Source of the DNA: Acidimicrobiia bacterium
GTDB lineage: Bacteria; Actinomycetota; Acidimicrobiia; Acidimicrobiales; Ilumatobacteraceae
Length of the DNA stretch: 10,960 bases
Assembly: GCA_013821025.1 (NCBI GenBank)
Contig: JACDHN010000047.1
Coordinates: 1-10,960 of the forward strand
Direction of reading: 5' to 3'
Shown here one piece after another: positions 1-8,063 of this stretch. Both the position numbers and the translations under genes were made by a program. Below the pieces are notes generated by a model. The model was not told the DNA's origin. It saw only the letters and a program-made list of their open reading frames with translations, and did not search any database. Each line of letters starts with the position of its first letter. Position 1 is the first letter of the stretch.

Positions 1-1226
1 TGACGCGCCTTCGCGATCTCGGCAACACGGTGATCGTCGTCGAGCACGACGAGGAGACCATCCGCGCAAGCGACTGGATGGTCGACATCGGGCCTGGCGC
101 CGGCGAGCATGGTGGCGCCGTCGTGTACAGCGGACCCGTCGAGGGCATCACCAAGGTGAAGGACTCGATCACCGGCCAGTACCTGTCGGGACGCAAGAGC
201 ATTCCCGTGCCGACGGAGCGCCGACCGCCCGGCGACGAGCGTCTCGTGATCCGCGGGGCCCGCGAGCACAACTTGCAGGATCTCGACGTGGAGCTCCCAC
301 TCGGCTGCCTCATCACCATCACCGGTGTGTCGGGATCTGGCAAGTCGACGCTGATCCGCGACATCCTGTTGCCCGTTCTGATGCAGCGCATCTACAAATC
401 GAAGGGTGCTGCCGGCAAGCACCGGCGCATCACCGGGATCGAGTACCTCGACAAGGTGATCGACATGGATCAGTCACCGATCGGGCGCACGCCGCGGTCC
501 AACCCGGCTACCTACACCGGCGTGTTCGATCACGTCCGCAAACTGTTCGCAGCCACGTCAGAGGCCAAGGTGCGCGGTTACATGCCGGGCCGGTTCTCGT
601 TCAACGTCAAGGGTGGGCGCTGCGACGCCTGCGCCGGCGACGGCACGATCAAGATCGAGATGCACTTTCTGCCCGATGTGTACGTGCCGTGCGAGGTGTG
701 CAAGGGCGCCCGATACAACCGCGACACGCTCGACATCGAGTTCAAGGGCAAGAACATCGCCGATGTGCTCGACATGCCGGTGTCGGAGGGTGTCGAGTTC
801 TTCGCCAACCAGCCGGCGATCTCGCGCTACATGCGCACCCTCACCGACGTCGGGCTGGGGTATGTGCGGCTCGGGCAGCCGGCGCCGACGCTGTCTGGCG
901 GCGAGGCGCAGCGCGTCAAGCTGGCCACGGAATTGGCCAAGCGATCAACCGGTCACACCATCTACCTGCTCGACGAGCCGACCACGGGCCTCCATTTCGA
1001 CGACGTACGACGGCTGCTGACGGTGCTGTCACGGCTGGTCGATCAAGGCAACACGGTGCTCGTGATCGAGCACAACCTCGACGTCATCAAGACGGCCGAC
1101 TGGATCATCGATCTCGGTCCAGAGGGCGGCGGTGGCGGGGGCACGGTCGTCGCCACCGGCACCCCAGAAGACCTGGCCGACGTGGAGAGCAGCCATACCG
1201 GCCACTTCCTGCGCGCCGTGCTCTGA
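1..1226 (+). CDS. uvrA: UvrA, excinuclease ABC subunit A (3' part, truncated by window edge)
   Basis: This is the C-terminal part, about 407 residues of a protein usually near 950. The frame is open from base 3, so the first internal ATG/GTG is not the start. UvrA is the dimeric ABC-type ATPase that finds bulky DNA lesions and loads UvrB in nucleotide excision repair. The visible part opens with the end of the first ATPase domain (VVEHD switch-histidine motif). A complete second ATPase domain follows: Walker A GVSGSGKST at 324-350, the zinc module CDAC-X19-CEVC at 621-701, the ABC signature LSGGEAQ at 891-911, Walker B IYLLDEP at 960-980, and the IEHN histidine loop near 1065. The spacing of the zinc cysteines matches E. 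coli UvrA, which favours true UvrA over a drug-resistance UvrA2 paralogue. The gene ends 17 bp from the convergent rhomboid-like gene. Confidence 0.97.
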   Translation, partial: TRLRDLGNTVIVVEHDEETIRASDWMVDIGPGAGEHGGAVVYSGPVEGITKVKDSITGQYLSGRKSIPVPTERRPPGDERLVIRGAREHNLQDLDVELPLGCLITITGVSGSGKSTLIRDILLPVLMQRIYKSKGAAGKHRRITGIEYLDKVIDMDQSPIGRTPRSNPATYTGVFDHVRKLFAATSEAKVRGYMPGRFSFNVKGGRCDACAGDGTIKIEMHFLPDVYVPCEVCKGARYNRDTLDIEFKGKNIADVLDMPVSEGVEFFANQPAISRYMRTLTDVGLGYVRLGQPAPTLSGGEAQRVKLATELAKRSTGHTIYLLDEPTTGLHFDDVRRLLTVLSRLVDQGNTVLVIEHNLDVIKTADWIIDLGPEGGGGGGTVVATGTPEDLADVESSHTGHFLRAVL

Positions 1227-1234
1227 CGCGAACA

Positions 1235-1247
1235 CTGAGGTTCTCAG
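1235..1247. terminator. Weak hairpin between convergent uvrA and rhomboid-like genes
   Basis: CTGAG and CTCAG are separated by GTT, giving a 5-bp stem with a 3-nt loop that would form on either strand. It spans the 17-bp gap between the two stop codons and runs into the end of the minus-strand gene. There is no T-tract and the stem is short, so it is at best a weak bidirectional terminator or pause site. No better terminator is visible here. Confidence 0.2.
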
Positions 1248-2179
1248 CGGCGGTCGCGGAGGCGTTTCGAGAGCTCGTTGAGGCGTCGTTTCTCGGCGCC
1301 GCTGAGGCCGTCGATCCCGGTGGCGTTGATCTTGTCGAGCAGGGCGTCCAACTCCGCCTCGTCGCCTGCGTCGGCGTCGGGAGGTGGCGTCGGGAGCGAG
1401 CCGCCGAGTCGGCGGTCGGACCAAGGCCCCTTCACCACGTCACCCGATGCCGACGAGCGGCGCGAACGGCCCGACGGGCGGTCGCCCCTGACCTGGCTGG
1501 CACCCCTGGTGCTCCAGCCGCTGCGCAGTTTCTTCATCCCAGAACCGGGGATCGGTAGCCTGGGGATCCACGACACGTTGTCGAGCAACCCGAACGAGCG
1601 TGCCGTCAGTGCCGCCACGGCGAGCGTGACGAACAGGAAGATCAGGCCCTCGGAGTTGCGGTCGCCGACGAGCTGCAGCACCTCGATGCCGAAGAACACG
1701 GCGCCAAGCACCCATGCCGGGATCCCGAAGAAGAATCGGATGTAGGGGTACTCGGCGATGAACACCAGGAACACGCCGAACTCGACAGGTCGGATGCCGA
1801 ACGCCGGAACGTCGACGACCGTGGCGACGATCCCTGGGATCACGGTGAGGAGGCCGAGGAACCACACGAAGCGGCTGCGGCCCATCAAACCCTCGATCTG
1901 GGTGCCGAAGTACCAGAAGACGGCGAGCGTGATGACGGTCCAGATGTCGACGTCGTTGGCGAATGGCCACGTGACGATCCGCCACACCTGGCCGCTGCGC
2001 ACGTCGTCGGGAATCAGCACTAGGCGCAGCCAGGCCTCGCGGCTGATGGCCCGCAGCAACATCGACATGACGCTCAGCGCTACGACCAACACCGGTGTCG
2101 TGACGTCGAGCTCTCCGACCCGGAACCACGGCCGGACGCCGTACCGATCCGCTGGAGACGAGAAGGAGTACCGGCCCAT
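1244..2179 (-). CDS. Rhomboid-fold integral membrane protein, probable pseudoprotease, with C-terminal DUF6576-like domain
   Basis: The protein has 311 residues. About six hydrophobic segments are visible (roughly 26-46, 77-94, 104-123, 132-150, 153-171, 178-196). WRIVTWPF at 66-73 and the GRSRFVWFLG stretch at 100-109 sit where rhomboids have the end of the first loop and the start of TM2. The fold therefore looks rhomboid-like, but the catalytic apparatus is absent: there is no histidine in the whole protein, and the only GxSG (GLSG, 291-294) lies in the soluble tail, not in a membrane helix. After a basic, serine-rich linker (about 212-260), residues 273-311 form a charged helical module with the pattern LLDKINATGIDGLS..EKRRLNELSKR, like the small domain (DUF6576) that ends many bacterial rhomboid homologues. 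It is most likely a derlin- or TMEM115-like membrane chaperone or adaptor; its partner is unknown. The start is chosen for its fit with the -10 at 2188-2193. It is divergent from uvrC. Confidence 0.85.
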   Translation of the reverse strand: MGRYSFSSPADRYGVRPWFRVGELDVTTPVLVVALSVMSMLLRAISREAWLRLVLIPDDVRSGQVWRIVTWPFANDVDIWTVITLAVFWYFGTQIEGLMGRSRFVWFLGLLTVIPGIVATVVDVPAFGIRPVEFGVFLVFIAEYPYIRFFFGIPAWVLGAVFFGIEVLQLVGDRNSEGLIFLFVTLAVAALTARSFGLLDNVSWIPRLPIPGSGMKKLRSGWSTRGASQVRGDRPSGRSRRSSASGDVVKGPWSDRRLGGSLPTPPPDADAGDEAELDALLDKINATGIDGLSGAEKRRLNELSKRLRDRR

Positions 2180-2187
2180 CGGGGCTC

Positions 2188-2193
2188 ACCGTA
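2188..2193 (-). promoter_or_regulatory. -10 hexamer (TACGGT) of the rhomboid-like gene, probably leaderless
   Basis: Read on the minus strand, TACGGT fits the actinobacterial TANNNT -10 pattern and ends 8 nt before the ATG at 2179. That puts the expected transcription start at or next to the start codon. A possible -35 is TTGATC at 2214-2209, inside the first codons of uvrC, with a short 15-nt spacer. No good Shine-Dalgarno sequence precedes the ATG. The hexamer shares two base pairs with the oppositely directed uvrC -10. Confidence 0.45.
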
Positions 2194-2197
2194 TCGT
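2192..2197 (+). promoter_or_regulatory. -10 hexamer (TATCGT) of uvrC, probably leaderless
   Basis: TATCGT matches TANNNT and lies 9 nt before the uvrC ATG at 2207, predicting a transcript that starts within about three bases of the start codon. No -35 match is apparent. The only purine run upstream (GGAAA) abuts the ATG too closely to serve as a ribosome binding site. It overlaps the divergent hexamer at 2188-2193, so polymerase probably cannot occupy both promoters at once. Confidence 0.5.
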
Positions 2198-2206
2198 GGA
2201 CTGGAA

Positions 2207-4063
2207 ATGATCAAGCGTCCCCCGGCCGGCACGATCCCCGACGAGCCTGGCTCGTACACGTTCAAGGACTCGCAGGGGCGCGTGATCTATGTCGGCAAGG
2301 CGTCGAGCCTGCGCCAGCGACTGTCGAACTACTTCGGCGACCCGCGCTGCATGCACCCGCGCACGGCACAGATGGTGGAGACCGCCGACTCGGTGGAGTG
2401 GACCATCGTGCGCAACGAGGTCGAGGCACTGATGCTCGAGCACTCGATGATCAAGGCCCACCAGCCGCGCTTCAACGTCAGGCTCCGCGACGACAAGAGC
2501 TACCCCTACCTGGCCGTGACGGTCGACGAGCAATGGCCACGTGCGCTCGTGATGCGCGGCCGCAAACGCAAGGGCACCCGCTACTTCGGCCCCTATGCCC
2601 ACGCCTACGCCATCCGCGAGACACTCGATCTGCTACTGCGCAGCTTCCCGATCCGCACGTGCAGCCCGGCCAAGTTCCGCCAGCACGAGCTGCTCGGGCG
2701 TCCGTGCCTGCTGTACCACATCGAGAAGTGCACCGGTCCTTGCGTCGGGAACATCGAGGAGATGCCGTACCGCCAGCTCGTCAACGATCTGTGCCGGTTC
2801 CTCGACGGCGACACCGACGAGGTGGTGCGTCGGCTCGACACCGAGATGCACGGCGCCGCCGGCACGCTCGACTACGAGCGGGCCGCCCGCCTGCGGGACC
2901 GGCTGACGGCCGTGCGTAGGGCCATCGAGAGCCAGCAGATGGTCGTGGAGGGGCGAGAGGATCTCGACGTCATCGGCATCGCCGACGACGATCTCGAGGC
3001 TGCCGTGCAGGCGTTCTTCGTGCGCAAAGGGCGAGTCGTCGGACGCAAGGGCTTCGTGCTCGACAAGGTGGAGCCCCTGACGCCGCCGTTGCTCGTCGCT
3101 CGCATCCTGGAGTCGCTGTACGGCGAGGATCCACCCCAGGGCATCCCGCGCACCGTGCTGGTGCCCACCGAGCCCGACGATCTCGAGGTGCACGAAGCGT
3201 GGCTGGCCCAGCTCCGCGGCGCCAACGTGCGTGTCCGGGTGCCCCAGCGCGGGGCCAAGCGAAATCTGCTCGGCACGGTGACTCGCAACGCCGAGGAGTC
3301 GTTCAACCGGCATCGGCTGCGGCGTGCCAGCGACCACAACACGCGCAGCCGGGCACTGACCGAGCTGCAGCAGCACCTGGGGCTCGGGGAGGCGCCGCTG
3401 CGGATCGAGTGCTACGACATGGCGCACCTGCAGGGCACGGATTACGTCGGCTCGATGGTGGTCGTCGAGGACGGGCTGCCCAACAAGCGCGAGTACCGGC
3501 GGTTCAAGGTGCACGTGCCCGGCAACGACGACTATGCGGCCATGGCCGAGGTACTGACCCGCCGGCTGTCGGCTTACCTGATGTCACGAGACGAGACGGA
3601 CCGGGCCGAACGTCCCGGCAAGTTCGCCTACCCGCCCCAACTGCTCGTGGTCGATGGCGGCAAGGGTCAGTTGGCCGTCGCCGAGCGTGTGGTGCGCGAC
3701 CTTGGGCTCGCCGACGAGATCGCAGTCGCCGGCCTGGCCAAGCGATTCGAGCAGGTTTTCGTGCCCGGTCGGTCCGACCCGGTGGAGATCCCGCGAGGGA
3801 GCGAGGCGCTGTTCATGCTGCAGCGCATCCGCGACGAGGCCCACCGTTTCGCCAACGCGTTCCACCAGGAGCGCCGCTCCAAGCGCATGACGACCAGCTC
3901 GCTCGACGGCATCGCCGGCCTGGGGGAGAAGCGCCACAAGCGGCTGGTGAAGGAGCTGGGTGGTGTCAATGCTGTGAAGCAGGCGTCACTCGATGAGCTG
4001 AAAGCACTGTCGTTCCTCCCCGACCCCGTCGCCGAAGCCATCCACACCCGCTTCCACGAATGA
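2207..4063 (+). CDS. uvrC: UvrC, excinuclease ABC subunit C
   Basis: The 618-residue protein is full length for the family. UvrC makes both incisions around a lesion after UvrB is loaded. The GIY-YIG domain covers about 10-95: PGSY at 14-17, IYVG at 27-30, R36, and a likely catalytic glutamate at E78 in LEHSMIK. Four cysteines (C152, C167, C175, C179) sit where E. coli UvrC is reported to hold a 4Fe-4S cluster. The UVR helix that binds UvrB is about 207-241. The RNase H-like second nuclease domain shows D404 (ECYDMAHLQG), D483 (VVDGGKGQL) and H546. Paired helix-hairpin-helix motifs (SSLDGIAGLGEKR, then LKALSFLPD) close the protein at 564-618. The start fits the usual beginning of the family (IPDEPGSY at residue 10). 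Its stop overlaps the next start (ATGA), so the methyltransferase is likely translationally coupled. Confidence 0.97.
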   Translation: MIKRPPAGTIPDEPGSYTFKDSQGRVIYVGKASSLRQRLSNYFGDPRCMHPRTAQMVETADSVEWTIVRNEVEALMLEHSMIKAHQPRFNVRLRDDKSYPYLAVTVDEQWPRALVMRGRKRKGTRYFGPYAHAYAIRETLDLLLRSFPIRTCSPAKFRQHELLGRPCLLYHIEKCTGPCVGNIEEMPYRQLVNDLCRFLDGDTDEVVRRLDTEMHGAAGTLDYERAARLRDRLTAVRRAIESQQMVVEGREDLDVIGIADDDLEAAVQAFFVRKGRVVGRKGFVLDKVEPLTPPLLVARILESLYGEDPPQGIPRTVLVPTEPDDLEVHEAWLAQLRGANVRVRVPQRGAKRNLLGTVTRNAEESFNRHRLRRASDHNTRSRALTELQQHLGLGEAPLRIECYDMAHLQGTDYVGSMVVVEDGLPNKREYRRFKVHVPGNDDYAAMAEVLTRRLSAYLMSRDETDRAERPGKFAYPPQLLVVDGGKGQLAVAERVVRDLGLADEIAVAGLAKRFEQVFVPGRSDPVEIPRGSEALFMLQRIRDEAHRFANAFHQERRSKRMTTSSLDGIAGLGEKRHKRLVKELGGVNAVKQASLDELKALSFLPDPVAEAIHTRFHE

Positions 4064-4803
4064 GCCGGCCGCACTGGAACGACCTTGCGCGATGGTGGAT
4101 CGACGAGTTCACCAACGGTGTCGACGCCGAGTACGAAGAGCAGATCCTGCCGCTCGCAGCGACGGAGCTCGCCGGGTGTGGACGCGTGCTCGACGTCGGG
4201 TGCGGCGAGGGCCAGGTGAGCCGTCTGGCCGCAGCGTGCGGTTCCACGGTGGTCGGCGTCGATCCCACGACTGAGCTTGTCCGCGTCGCCGTCGAGCGTG
4301 GGGGAGGCCCCACCTATGTACGCGCTGCAGCCGGCGCCCTGCCGTTCCGCGACGCCAGTTTCGACGCTGTCGTGATGTGCCTCGTGATCGAGCACATCGA
4401 CGCTCTCGCAGACGTCGTCGGGGAGATCGCCAGGGTGCTGGTTCCCGGCGGTCGGTTCTGCTCGTTCCTGAACCATCCACTGTTCCAGACGCCCGGAAGC
4501 GGCTTCGTCGAGGACTACGTGCTCGACCCGCCAGAGCAGTACTGGCGCGTCGGCCGGTACCTGGAAGAGATCGACCACGTGGAGACCGTTCAGCCCGGCG
4601 TGCAGGTGCGCTTCGTGCACCGACCGTTGTCGGCGTACGTCAACGCCCTCGTGGAGGCCGCGCTCTTCCTGGAGTGGATGTTCGAGCCGGCGCCGCCGGC
4701 AGGCTTCCTGGCGAGAGCGCCGGAGTACGCAGCAACGGCGGCGATCCCGCGCCTGCTCTACCTGCGGGCGACGAAGCGATCCCAATTGCCAGCATCGCCA
4801 TAG
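4060..4803 (+). CDS. Class I SAM-dependent methyltransferase, Methyltransf_11 type, substrate unknown
   Basis: The protein has 247 residues. Motif I of the Rossmann-like fold is VLDVGCGEG at 43-51, the acidic ribose-binding residue is D68 in VVGVDPT, the post-II region is LPFRDASFDAVVMCLVIEHI at 94-113, and the LVPGGRF loop is at 127-133. These support SAM binding; nothing visible fixes the acceptor. The C-terminal 110 residues (NHPLF at 138-142, then a tyrosine- and tryptophan-rich stretch) probably form the substrate cap, as in small-molecule methyltransferases. It starts inside the uvrC stop codon (ATGA) without its own Shine-Dalgarno sequence and ends 24 nt before the rapZ ATG. Its position suggests co-transcription with uvrC rather than a role in repair. 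A nucleic-acid or protein target cannot be excluded. Confidence 0.85.
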   Translation: MSRPHWNDLARWWIDEFTNGVDAEYEEQILPLAATELAGCGRVLDVGCGEGQVSRLAAACGSTVVGVDPTTELVRVAVERGGGPTYVRAAAGALPFRDASFDAVVMCLVIEHIDALADVVGEIARVLVPGGRFCSFLNHPLFQTPGSGFVEDYVLDPPEQYWRVGRYLEEIDHVETVQPGVQVRFVHRPLSAYVNALVEAALFLEWMFEPAPPAGFLARAPEYAATAAIPRLLYLRATKRSQLPASP

Positions 4804-4813
4804 GTGCCGTCGG

Positions 4814-4819
4814 TAGGGT
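4814..4819 (+). promoter_or_regulatory. -10 hexamer (TAGGGT) of rapZ, possibly leaderless
   Basis: TAGGGT fits TANNNT and ends 8 nt before the rapZ ATG at 4828, the same geometry as at uvrC, the rhomboid-like gene and gap. The AGGG within it could instead act as a weak Shine-Dalgarno sequence at 9 nt spacing if rapZ is translated from the uvrC message. A TTGCCA at 4786-4791 resembles a -35 but is 22 nt away, too far for a normal spacer. Confidence 0.35.
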
Positions 4820-4827
4820 CGCGCGTA

Positions 4828-5673
4828 ATGGCGGAGATCGTCCTGATCACGGGCCTCTCGGGGGCCGGCCGATCGGGTACAGCCAACGTGCTCGAGGACC
4901 TGGGCTGGAACGTCATCGACAACCTGCCGACGGCGCTGGTCGGCAAGATCGTCGAGCTGGCGGCCATTCCCGGTAGCGCCGTCGACCGTCTGGCTCTCGT
5001 TGCCGGCCGGCAGCACGGCGACATCCTGCCAAACGTCACCGCCATCCGAGCCGAGGGCCACGACCTTACGGTGCTTTTTCTCGACGCCAGCTCGTCCGAG
5101 TTGGTCAAGCGCTACGACGCCACGCGCCGTCGTCACCCGATGGCCGAAGACGCAGAGGGGCTGATCGAAGCGATCGAGCTCGAACGTGCGGTACTCGAGC
5201 CGGTGCGCGAGGCAGCCGATCTGGTGATCGACACGACCGGGCTCAACGTGCACGAGCTGCGCGAGCGAGTCACAGTGGCCTTCGACGCCGTCCAATCCGA
5301 GCAGATGCAGCTGGCCGTGGAGAGCTTCGGCTACAAGCACGGGCTGCCACTTGACGCCGACATCGTGATGGACGTGCGCTTCCTGCCGAACCCGCACTGG
5401 GTGGACGAACTGCGCCCGCTGACCGGACACGATCCAGTCGTGCGCGACTACGTGCTGAACCGCGACCAGACACGTGAGTTCCTGGAGCGGTTCTCACAAC
5501 TCGTGCTCGTCCTGCTCCCCAGCTACCGCGCAGAGGGCCGCAACTACCTCACGGTCGCCGTCGGGTGCACGGGCGGCCGGCACCGGTCGGTGGCGATCGT
5601 GGCAGAGCTGGCCGACCGTCTGCGCACGAGCGGCATCACTGTCCGCGCCACCCACCGCGACGTCGCCCGCTGA
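4828..5673 (+). CDS. rapZ: RapZ (YvcJ family) nucleotide-binding regulatory protein
   Basis: I start at the ATG (281 residues) because the P-loop then begins at residue 9 as usual; the frame is open to a GTG at 4804, directly after the methyltransferase stop. Walker A is GLSGAGRS at 9-16, with arginine where most families have lysine, a substitution common in actinobacterial RapZ. Other family blocks are VLFLDAS followed by TRRRHPM, FGYKHGLPLDADIVMDVRFLPNP, and GCTGGRHRSVAI near the C-terminus. In E. coli RapZ is an RNA adaptor for the GlmZ/GlmY small RNAs; in Bacillus YvcJ binds and hydrolyses nucleotides. The actinobacterial role is less clear. In most actinobacteria yvcK and whiA come next; here neither is present before gap. 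Confidence 0.95.
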   Translation: MAEIVLITGLSGAGRSGTANVLEDLGWNVIDNLPTALVGKIVELAAIPGSAVDRLALVAGRQHGDILPNVTAIRAEGHDLTVLFLDASSSELVKRYDATRRRHPMAEDAEGLIEAIELERAVLEPVREAADLVIDTTGLNVHELRERVTVAFDAVQSEQMQLAVESFGYKHGLPLDADIVMDVRFLPNPHWVDELRPLTGHDPVVRDYVLNRDQTREFLERFSQLVLVLLPSYRAEGRNYLTVAVGCTGGRHRSVAIVAELADRLRTSGITVRATHRDVAR

Positions 5674-5826
5674 CGCTTCGACCTCACTGCGCTCTCTCGA
5701 CTGCTCCTCGTCGCTGGCGCTTCCCTCGTCGCCTGACAACCAGCGCTTCACATCCCGGGGGCCAAAGCGGTCACGCCAACTTGCCGAGCGAGGGCGGTGA
5801 GCGAGACCAGCACTATGGTCAGCTTC
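5674..5826. other. rapZ-gap intergenic region with short repeats, no gene
   Basis: No plausible gene lies in these 153 bp on either strand. The plus strand is pyrimidine-rich at first and contains the direct repeats CCTCGTCGC (5706-5714 and 5724-5732) and GCGCTTC (5717-5723 and 5743-5749). The inverted pair CGCTGG/CCAGCG (5712-5717 and 5740-5745) could fold with a 22-nt loop, but it lacks a T-tract and is not a convincing terminator. The -10 of gap lies at the right end. No remnant of yvcK or whiA was recognised. Confidence 0.5.
5814..5819 (+). promoter_or_regulatory. -10 hexamer (TATGGT) of the gap-pgk-tpiA operon, probably leaderless
   Basis: TATGGT fits TANNNT and ends 7 nt before the gap ATG at 5827, so the predicted first transcribed base is the A of the start codon or its neighbour. 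No Shine-Dalgarno sequence is present between the hexamer and the ATG, and no clear -35 is visible. The hexamer overlaps an in-frame ATG at 5815, which would then be upstream of the transcript. Confidence 0.5.
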
Positions 5827-6938
<1,112 letters not shown>

Positions 6939-6942
<4 letters not shown>

Positions 6943-8063
6943 GTGACGGCGCCCCCAGCGCCGGCATCCCGACGCTGGAGGATCTCGCCGAGCGCGTCGA
7001 GCTCGATGGCGCACGTGTGCTCGTGCGCACCGACTTCAACGTGCCGCTCGAGAACGGCGAGATCACCGACGACTTCCGCATTCGCGCCGCCCTGCCGACG
7101 ATCGAGTGGTTGACCGAGCGTGGCGCACACGTCGTGTGTGCCAGCCACCTCGGGAGGCCAAAGGGCCGCTGCGTCGACGAGTACTCCGTGGAGCCGGTAC
7201 GCCGGCGGCTGGCCGAGCTGGCGCCGGGTGCCGACCTGTTGGAGAACCTGCGCTTCGACGCCGGCGAGGAGGGCAATGACGCCTCCTTCGTCGAGCGGCT
7301 GATCGATGGCATGGACGCCTACGTCAACGACGCCTTCGGAGCCTCCCACCGCGCCCATGCCTCGATCGTCGGTCCGCCGGCGCACCTGCCTTCGGCCATG
7401 GGTCGGCTGCTGGAACGGGAGGTGGAGGTGCTGCTCGGTCTGCGCCGCCGTCCACGACGCCCATTCGTCGCCGTGCTCGGCGGGGCGAAGGTCAGCGACA
7501 AGCTGGGTGTGATCGAGGCGCTGGCGGACGCCGTCGACGCACTCGTGGTGGGGGGTGGCATGTGCTTCACGTTCCTCGCCGCACGCGGCCACTCCGTCGG
7601 CGACTCGATCTGCGAACGCGACCAGATCGACGAGTGTCGTCGCCTGCTCGAAGGCTTGACAGCGATCCACCTGCCGACGGATCTCGTCGGGCTCGACGCG
7701 CACGGCGAACGGGCGACGTTCGGCGCCGACGTGCCCAATGGCGCCAAGGGCCTCGACGTCGGCCCTGGCACGGCCGCGGCATTCGCAGACGTCGTGCTCG
7801 ACGCCGGCACCGTGTTCTGGAACGGCCCGATGGGGAAGTTCGAGGACGAGCGATTCGCCGCCGGAACCCGCACCGTCGCCCAGGCCGTGGCCGACACGAA
7901 GGCGTTTACTGTCGTCGGCGGCGGCGACTCCGCCGCTGCCCTCGCCCAGTTCGGTCTCGACGATGACGTCGATCACGTCTCGACGGGCGGCGGGGCGTCG
8001 CTCGAACTGCTCGAGCACGGCGACCTTCCGGGGCTCGCCGCCCTGCGGAAGGGAACCTCATGA
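6939..8063 (+). CDS. pgk: Phosphoglycerate kinase, short form
   Basis: PGK transfers phosphate from 1,3-bisphosphoglycerate to ADP. I place the start at GTG 6939, which overlaps the gap stop (GTGA). The frame is open back to 6777, but that extension only rereads the gap tail. The protein is 374 residues, about 20 below normal. Substrate-binding blocks are VRTDFNVP at 29-36, R47 in FRIRAALP, HLGRPKG at 70-76 and HRAHAS at 137-142. The nucleotide side shows VLGGAKVSDKLG at 179-190, FWNGPMGKFE at 293-302, VVGGGDSAAA at 325-334 and STGGGASLE at 348-356. Between LGRPKG and LLENLRF the usual strand and helix (a DxxG-like stretch) are missing, which explains the short length. Translation is probably coupled to gap; no Shine-Dalgarno sequence is evident. 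Confidence 0.95.

Noticed and set aside
4804..4827. GTG start for rapZ eight codons upstream
   Set aside because: The ATG at 4828 puts the P-loop at the usual distance from the start and fits the -10 hexamer. The GTG has no ribosome site and follows the methyltransferase stop directly, though coupling from it is not excluded.
4828..4900. Lysine-to-arginine change in the RapZ Walker A motif
   Set aside because: It looks like a broken P-loop, but GAGR is common in actinobacterial RapZ, so I do not count it as a lost function.
3667..5430. 587-codon open frame on the minus strand across uvrC, the methyltransferase and rapZ
   Set aside because: It lies antisense to three well-identified genes and spans their boundaries. 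Its translation matches no family I know and is rich in H, R, D and V as expected for a high-GC shadow frame.
5712..5745. CGCTGG/CCAGCG pair as an intrinsic terminator for rapZ
   Set aside because: The stem is 6 bp, the loop 22 nt and no T-run follows.
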